Shown: piece after piece, positions 60,321-64,000 of the stretch | How the letters are laid out: each line of letters begins with the position of its first letter | Numbering within the stretch: position 1 is the stretch's first letter | NCBI RefSeq assembly: GCF_001425205.1 | Contig: NZ_LMDW01000001.1 | Location: forward strand, 807,928 to 871,927 | Length of the DNA stretch: 64,000 nucleotides | DNA from: Variovorax sp. Root411 | Lineage (GTDB): Bacteria; Pseudomonadota; Gammaproteobacteria; Burkholderiales; Burkholderiaceae_C | Direction: 5' to 3' | Translations under genes and position numbers: made by a program | The notes under the pieces: generated by a model | Database searches by the model: none | What the model was told of the DNA's origin: nothing | The model's input: the letters and a program-made list of their open reading frames with translations, nothing else

Positions 60321-62174
60321 CTGACGAAGAGAGGATGAGCCGTTTGGACTTACGAGCTGAAGGCCTACTGCAGGCGAATCGACGTTCAGTGTCCACGCGG
60401 TGAGCGCCGGATTGTCGATGTCGGCGGCCAGGGTTCGTGCGGCTCCCGCCCCATCCGGATCCCCAAGGGCGGCGCGAAGGAGGTAGGCCCGCACGACGAA
60501 CTCGCGCATGCCGGTTCGTGCGGCGATGTCCATCAGCTCGTCCACCTGCCGGCGGATCGGCGAGGTGCGACGCGACACGCCAAGACGGCAAAGCGCCTCG
60601 AGCACATAGGCCTCGCCCCACAGGTAGGCGTCTGGCGGGCGGGTGCAGCGAGCCAGCGTGTCCAACAGAATTTCCTCGGCGCGCGCAGCGTCGCCGCGCG
60701 CCATCGCCACCAGCCCGAGGCCGCGGCCGGCTACGCCTTCCCAGCATGGATCGCCCAACTGGCACCCCAGCGCGAAGGCGTGCTCGAAGCGCTCCGCGGC
60801 CGACTCCAGTTGGCCAGCGCTCAGGTCGATTTCGGCGCGAAAGGACAAGGGCCAGGGAAGGAATGCGGTCCATAGCCGGCCCGCCTGGTCGACGGCACGG
60901 TCGACGATCAGCCTTGCTGCTTCCCACTCGCCGCGCAAGATCATGGCCCGGCCCAGCATGGACTCGGCGTAGATCACCTGTTTGGGCTCACCCGCCTCCA
61001 GCGCCCAGGCTGCGGCGTCGCGCAGCGTTTCCATGGCGGCCGGGTAGCAGGCCGTGTCGCTCAGGATGGAACCCTTCACCGTGGCGATCCGGGCCCGCTC
61101 GGCAAGACAGGCGCCTGCCAACGGCCCGGCCCGCGCCATCCACGCCAGCGCGCGCTCGTAGCGCCCTCGCAGGAACTCGACGTAGCCCAATTCGCGGCAT
61201 GCGGCGGCGGCCAGTTCGGGGGCGGCTTCACGGCCGATGGCCAAGGCCTCGTGCAGGGCCGCGGCGCCTTCCTCGTCGCGGCCGCGCGCCGCATGCACCA
61301 GCGCGCCGCCCAGCGCGACCCGCACGCGCGTGCGCAGGGCGGGATCGCCCGTGCCGTCGGCGTCGACCATGGCTCGGCGCAGGCATTGCAGGCCTGCCTC
61401 GAGCACGCCTGCGCCGATGGCCGCCTCGCCTGCTTCGAGTTGCGCCAGGGCCGCCGCGCGGCCGATGGTCGGCCGGGCCGTCGGCGTGGCCGTCACGGTG
61501 TGCAGTGCGTCGGCCAGCGCGGGCCCGGGTGCGACACCAAGCTCGCGACTGAACAGTTCACGGCAGGCGGCCGCTTGCCGCGCCGCGCCCACCCCATCGC
61601 CCGCCGCCGCGAGGCAGCGCACCAGCAGGACATGGGCGTTCTCGTCCAGCGGATTCAGGCTGACGAGCCGGTAGGCGATCTCGGCTGCCGCGCCCGGCGC
61701 GCCGCCCGTAACCCGCGACAGGGCGGCCTCGCGCAGCACGGCTTCCGACGTGGCTTGCATCCTTCGCCGCTCGGCCTGCAGCCACGCTGCAAACGATGGG
61801 CTCGATGAAAAGCCCAGGCCCTCCAGCAGTTCGCATCCGAGCCCATGAAGCGACAACGCGTCCGACCAGTCTCCACGCGTCAGCACCGCAACGTCGACGC
61901 CGGCGACCTGCTCGTGCGGAAAGGCGATTGCATCTCCGCGCAGCGTGCAGTCGCCCAGGGCCCGACGCAGCTCGCGAAGGTTCCAGCGCAGGGCAGCCAA
62001 CGGGTCTTCCGCATCCTCGAACAGCAATCCGGCCAGGCGCTGCCGCGCAACGGCGCCTGGTTGGAGCGCGAGATAGGCAAGCAGTCCCCAGGCCTTGTGG
62101 CCCCGGATGGGCACGGCGGGGCCGTCTGCGCTCACCACACACGGCACGCCGAGAAGCTGGACGAAGGGCCTCAT
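60318..62174 (-). CDS. SARP/BTAD-type transcriptional activator with TPR-like tail
   Basis: A 618-residue cytoplasmic regulator. Residues ~1-95 form an OmpR-type winged helix (VQLLGVPCV, GLLAYLALQPGAVARQRLAGLLF, LRWNLRELRRALG in outline); residues ~105-245 are the bacterial transcriptional activator domain with FAAWLQAERRRM and PLDENAHVLLVRCLAA. The remaining ~370 residues are a superhelix of TPR-like repeats, with no STAND ATPase domain and no clear P-loop. The next gene on the same strand upstream is the DUF4242 gene, 48 bp away. Target unknown. Confidence 0.85.
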   Translation of the reverse strand: MRPFVQLLGVPCVVSADGPAVPIRGHKAWGLLAYLALQPGAVARQRLAGLLFEDAEDPLAALRWNLRELRRALGDCTLRGDAIAFPHEQVAGVDVAVLTRGDWSDALSLHGLGCELLEGLGFSSSPSFAAWLQAERRRMQATSEAVLREAALSRVTGGAPGAAAEIAYRLVSLNPLDENAHVLLVRCLAAAGDGVGAARQAAACRELFSRELGVAPGPALADALHTVTATPTARPTIGRAAALAQLEAGEAAIGAGVLEAGLQCLRRAMVDADGTGDPALRTRVRVALGGALVHAARGRDEEGAAALHEALAIGREAAPELAAAACRELGYVEFLRGRYERALAWMARAGPLAGACLAERARIATVKGSILSDTACYPAAMETLRDAAAWALEAGEPKQVIYAESMLGRAMILRGEWEAARLIVDRAVDQAGRLWTAFLPWPLSFRAEIDLSAGQLESAAERFEHAFALGCQLGDPCWEGVAGRGLGLVAMARGDAARAEEILLDTLARCTRPPDAYLWGEAYVLEALCRLGVSRRTSPIRRQVDELMDIAARTGMREFVVRAYLLRAALGDPDGAGAARTLAADIDNPALTAWTLNVDSPAVGLQLVSPNGSSSLRQ

Positions 62175-62222
62175 CCCTGCAGTGTGGCAGAGCGAGGCAC
62201 CGGCCGCAGCAGGATCTTGGGG

Positions 62223-62498
62223 TCAGGCCTCTGCAGTCGTCGGATCGATCGTCGTCACCACGCGCGCCACGCTGTCGGCGGGAAATCCGCCTTTGCGCGC
62301 GTGTTCGCGCACCAGCTCTTCGCTGGTCGCGTTGTAGACGCAGTAGATCTTGTCGCCCGTGACGTAGCTGTGCACCCATTGCACGTCGGTGCCGAGCTCG
62401 CGCAGGACGCCGCACGACTTCTGGGATACGGCCTGCAGTTCGGCGGCGCTGGCGGCGCCGATGTTGGGAATGGCGCGTTCGATGACGAATTTGGGCAT
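62223..62498 (-). CDS. DUF4242 (SCO4226-like) small protein
   Basis: A 91-residue protein beginning MPKFVIERAIPNIG, with SYVTGDKIYCVYNATS and HARKGGFPADSV, the DUF4242 signature. A Streptomyces relative (SCO4226) binds nickel as a dimer; metal binding here is only inferred. A ferredoxin-like fold is expected. It precedes the BTAD regulator in one likely transcript. Confidence 0.8.
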   Translation of the reverse strand: MPKFVIERAIPNIGAASAAELQAVSQKSCGVLRELGTDVQWVHSYVTGDKIYCVYNATSEELVREHARKGGFPADSVARVVTTIDPTTAEA

Positions 62499-62594
62499 AG
62501 GTCTCACCTCAAAGAGAGTTGATGGGGGACCCGACCGTAGGCATGGCGCGTTTGATCTGGCGTTTGACGGCTGCACGCCACCCCGCGAAGCACT

Positions 62595-63290
62595 TCACTC
62601 GGCGTGCTCACGCGCATACAGCCGCAGGCCGTCGACGTTCAGCACGTCGATGCTGCCGTAGCGGATGTGAAGCAGGCCTGCTTCCTCCAGCTCGTGCAGG
62701 GCGCGATGGGCGACCTGGCGGGAAATGCCAGCCAGCCGGCCAATCTCTTCCTGCGAAATGTGCAGCACAGGATTGGTCTGCGGATTGAGCTGGGGGTTGA
62801 AGAGTTCGGCCAGGCAGCTTGCCACGCGCGAACTGATGTCGTGCATCCGATTGCTTTCGGCAAGCGCAATGAACTGGCCAAGCCTTGCGTTGAGCTGGTT
62901 GATCATGAAATGGCAGAAGGTCAGGCTGTCGGCAACCAGGTAGTGGAAGGTCTGGCTTGGCATCAAGGCGATGCGGCTGTCGCGCAGAGCGACAACGCCG
63001 TACGGCCGGAGTTCGCTCTTCAGCACGGAGCCCTCTCCGAGCCAACCGCCATCGGATACACCGGTGAGGGTGGTGCTGCGGCCGTCTGCCGAGAGAACAT
63101 CCACCTTGACCATGCCTTCGACGACACCGATCCAGTGCGTGGCCGGGCTCGATTTCTGACAGACGATTTCACCGGCCGAATAGAAGCGGTCCTGCGTTTC
63201 CAGCTCGACACGCTGAAGCTGCTCTTGCGTCAGGCCGCGAGCCCAGGCAGCCGCTCGCAACATGGCAATGGTCTGCACGTGCTTTGTCAT
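62595..63290 (-). CDS. Crp/Fnr-family regulator
   Basis: A 231-residue regulator with an N-terminal cyclic-nucleotide-binding-type beta roll (about 15-130, FYSAGEIVCQKSSPATHWIG in outline), a dimer helix and a C-terminal Crp helix-turn-helix (ISQEEIGRLAGISRQVAHRAL). The N-terminus lacks an FNR-type Cys cluster. Divergent from the tannase-like gene; an inverted repeat lies in the 101-bp gap between them. Confidence 0.9.
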   Translation of the reverse strand: MTKHVQTIAMLRAAAWARGLTQEQLQRVELETQDRFYSAGEIVCQKSSPATHWIGVVEGMVKVDVLSADGRSTTLTGVSDGGWLGEGSVLKSELRPYGVVALRDSRIALMPSQTFHYLVADSLTFCHFMINQLNARLGQFIALAESNRMHDISSRVASCLAELFNPQLNPQTNPVLHISQEEIGRLAGISRQVAHRALHELEEAGLLHIRYGSIDVLNVDGLRLYAREHAE

Positions 63291-63335
63291 TGGAAAGACT
63301 TTCTTCCTCGGTCTTAGTGCCTAGCATGCGCAGCG

Positions 63336-63358
63336 CAGGCGATGGGCTGAGTCGCCTG
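63336..63358. promoter_or_regulatory. Inverted repeat between Crp/Fnr gene and tannase-like gene
   Basis: CAGGCGA and TCGCCTG are perfect 7-bp arms separated by 9 bases, 34 bp before the tannase-like start and 46 bp before the regulator start. Size and place suit an operator for the adjacent regulator, though the half-site is not that of Crp or Fnr. Confidence 0.4.
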
Positions 63359-63391
63359 AGTTTATGTGGCAGTACGAACAGGAGACAAATC

Positions 63392-64000
63392 ATGAAAAAC
63401 CCTCTCTCGACGGCGCGCTGCACTCTTGCGTGCATCCCCATCCTGCTGGCGGCTTGCGGCGGCGGTGGTGGTGGCGCAAGCAGCCTGCCGGTGCTGTTCC
63501 CGACACCTGCGCCAACGCAAACCCCGCCGCCGACCTCGACCCCGGCACCGGTCGCGTCAGCGCAGGAGAAGTGCGCGGTCTTCGCCGGTGCCTCGCTTGC
63601 CGGCGCAACGCTCAAGGAGGCAACGCTCGTCCCGGCAGCGGCGGGCTCCGCGGAGTACTGCAAGGTCACGGGCACCCTTCACGCCACGCTCAATTTCGAA
63701 GTGCATCTGCCCACCGTGTGGAACAACAAGCTCCTGTATGCAGGCGGCGGCGGCTGGGACGGCAGCATCAGCATCACGCCTTACTCGCCCAGCGGTTCAA
63801 CCGCTGGCTACGTGCTCGTGGCCTCGGACGGCGGGCGCCAGGGCGATGGCCTGGACGCCTCGGTCTTCCTGAACAATCCCACGGCGCAGGCGGACTTCGG
63901 CTATCTGTCGATCCACTCGGTCAATGAGGTCACCAAGGAAATCGTTCGCAAGCGCTATGGCTCGGACGCCGAGTTCAGCTATTTCGAAGGTTGCTCCAAT
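63392..64000 (+). CDS. Tannase/feruloyl esterase family lipoprotein (3' truncated)
   Basis: 203 residues are visible; the frame runs off the window. Lipoprotein signal (IPILLAACGGGG), Gly and Pro/Thr-rich linker (about 25-55), then the tannase domain: CAVFAGASLAGATLKEA, CKVTGTLHATLNFEVHLP, WNNKLLYAGGGGWDG, SDGGRQGD. The last residues YFEGCSN are the start of the catalytic Ser box (CS-x-GG), whose Ser is just visible. The family hydrolyses galloyl or feruloyl esters of plant origin. GGAGA before ATG 63392. Confidence 0.85.
   Translation, partial: MKNPLSTARCTLACIPILLAACGGGGGGASSLPVLFPTPAPTQTPPPTSTPAPVASAQEKCAVFAGASLAGATLKEATLVPAAAGSAEYCKVTGTLHATLNFEVHLPTVWNNKLLYAGGGGWDGSISITPYSPSGSTAGYVLVASDGGRQGDGLDASVFLNNPTAQADFGYLSIHSVNEVTKEIVRKRYGSDAEFSYFEGCSN

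Overview
The window is about 64 kb of GC-rich, densely packed bacterial chromosome. Gene content points to a betaproteobacterium of the Comamonadaceae, most like Variovorax: a glnA-ntrB-ntrC block, a pcm-rhodanese-tolC block facing waaA, an Edd/Eda Entner-Doudoroff pair, many glutathione-linked enzymes, FbpABC-type iron uptake and an orphan PhnD-like binding protein. No sequence search was run, so the genus is an inference. I saw no rRNA, tRNA, CRISPR array or prophage.

Layout. 1-8.5 kb: a truncated methyltransferase, gamma-glutamyltransferase, RsuA-type pseudouridine synthase, a YncE-like propeller overlapping a NodB-type deacetylase, a sterol-desaturase-family protein, an EI24 membrane protein and a CinA/MoaB-like protein. 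8.5-13.4 kb: the nitrogen-control block glnA - small exported protein - ntrB - ntrC, with a good sigma-54 promoter and NtrC-like sites before glnA. 13.4-14.7 kb: a lipoprotein and xth. 14.7-24.4 kb: a likely accessory segment. It has an AT-rich left junction, a GntR/FCD repressor, a PotD/A/B/C-type importer, an enolase-superfamily sugar-acid dehydratase, an aldose-1-epimerase-like protein and a DapA-family aldolase/dehydratase. Its right edge is a truncated IS110-family element that supplies the last codons of the dapA-like gene. 24.4-35.9 kb: a small protein, folA, thyA, an M20 peptidase, a Nu-type GST, a PhnD-like binding protein, an acyl-CoA ligase, an OmpW-like porin, a DUF1345 protein, an EamA transporter, ogt and an Ada-AlkA fusion.

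36.0-46.5 kb: phosphomannomutase/phosphoglucomutase and Kdo transferase (waaA), then on the other strand tolC, rhodanese and pcm, a TetR regulator, msrA, and a small His-rich membrane protein followed by a ZnuD-like TonB receptor, then an AEC transporter. Two REP-like GC-rich palindromic repeats lie at gene ends here. 46.7-51.6 kb: OmpA-type envelope proteins, pdxH, a MobA/MocA-like nucleotidyltransferase, sodC and a ChaC-like cyclotransferase. 51.7-56.7 kb: edd-eda, a HAD dehalogenase, a DUF1697 protein, gloA and a GST. 56.8-60.3 kb: an iron ABC transporter with a plausible Fur box. 60.3-64 kb: a SARP/BTAD-type regulator beside a DUF4242 protein, then a Crp/Fnr regulator divergent from a tannase/feruloyl-esterase lipoprotein cut by the window end.

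The most distinctive content is the 14.7-24.4 kb segment. It looks like a self-contained sugar-acid uptake and catabolism operon with matching GntR-type operators at both divergent promoters, and an IS110-linked deletion probably removed whatever followed dapA. The regulatory palindromes, the AT-rich junction and the BTAD/DUF4242 pair are further leads. Most other genes are ordinary core functions.
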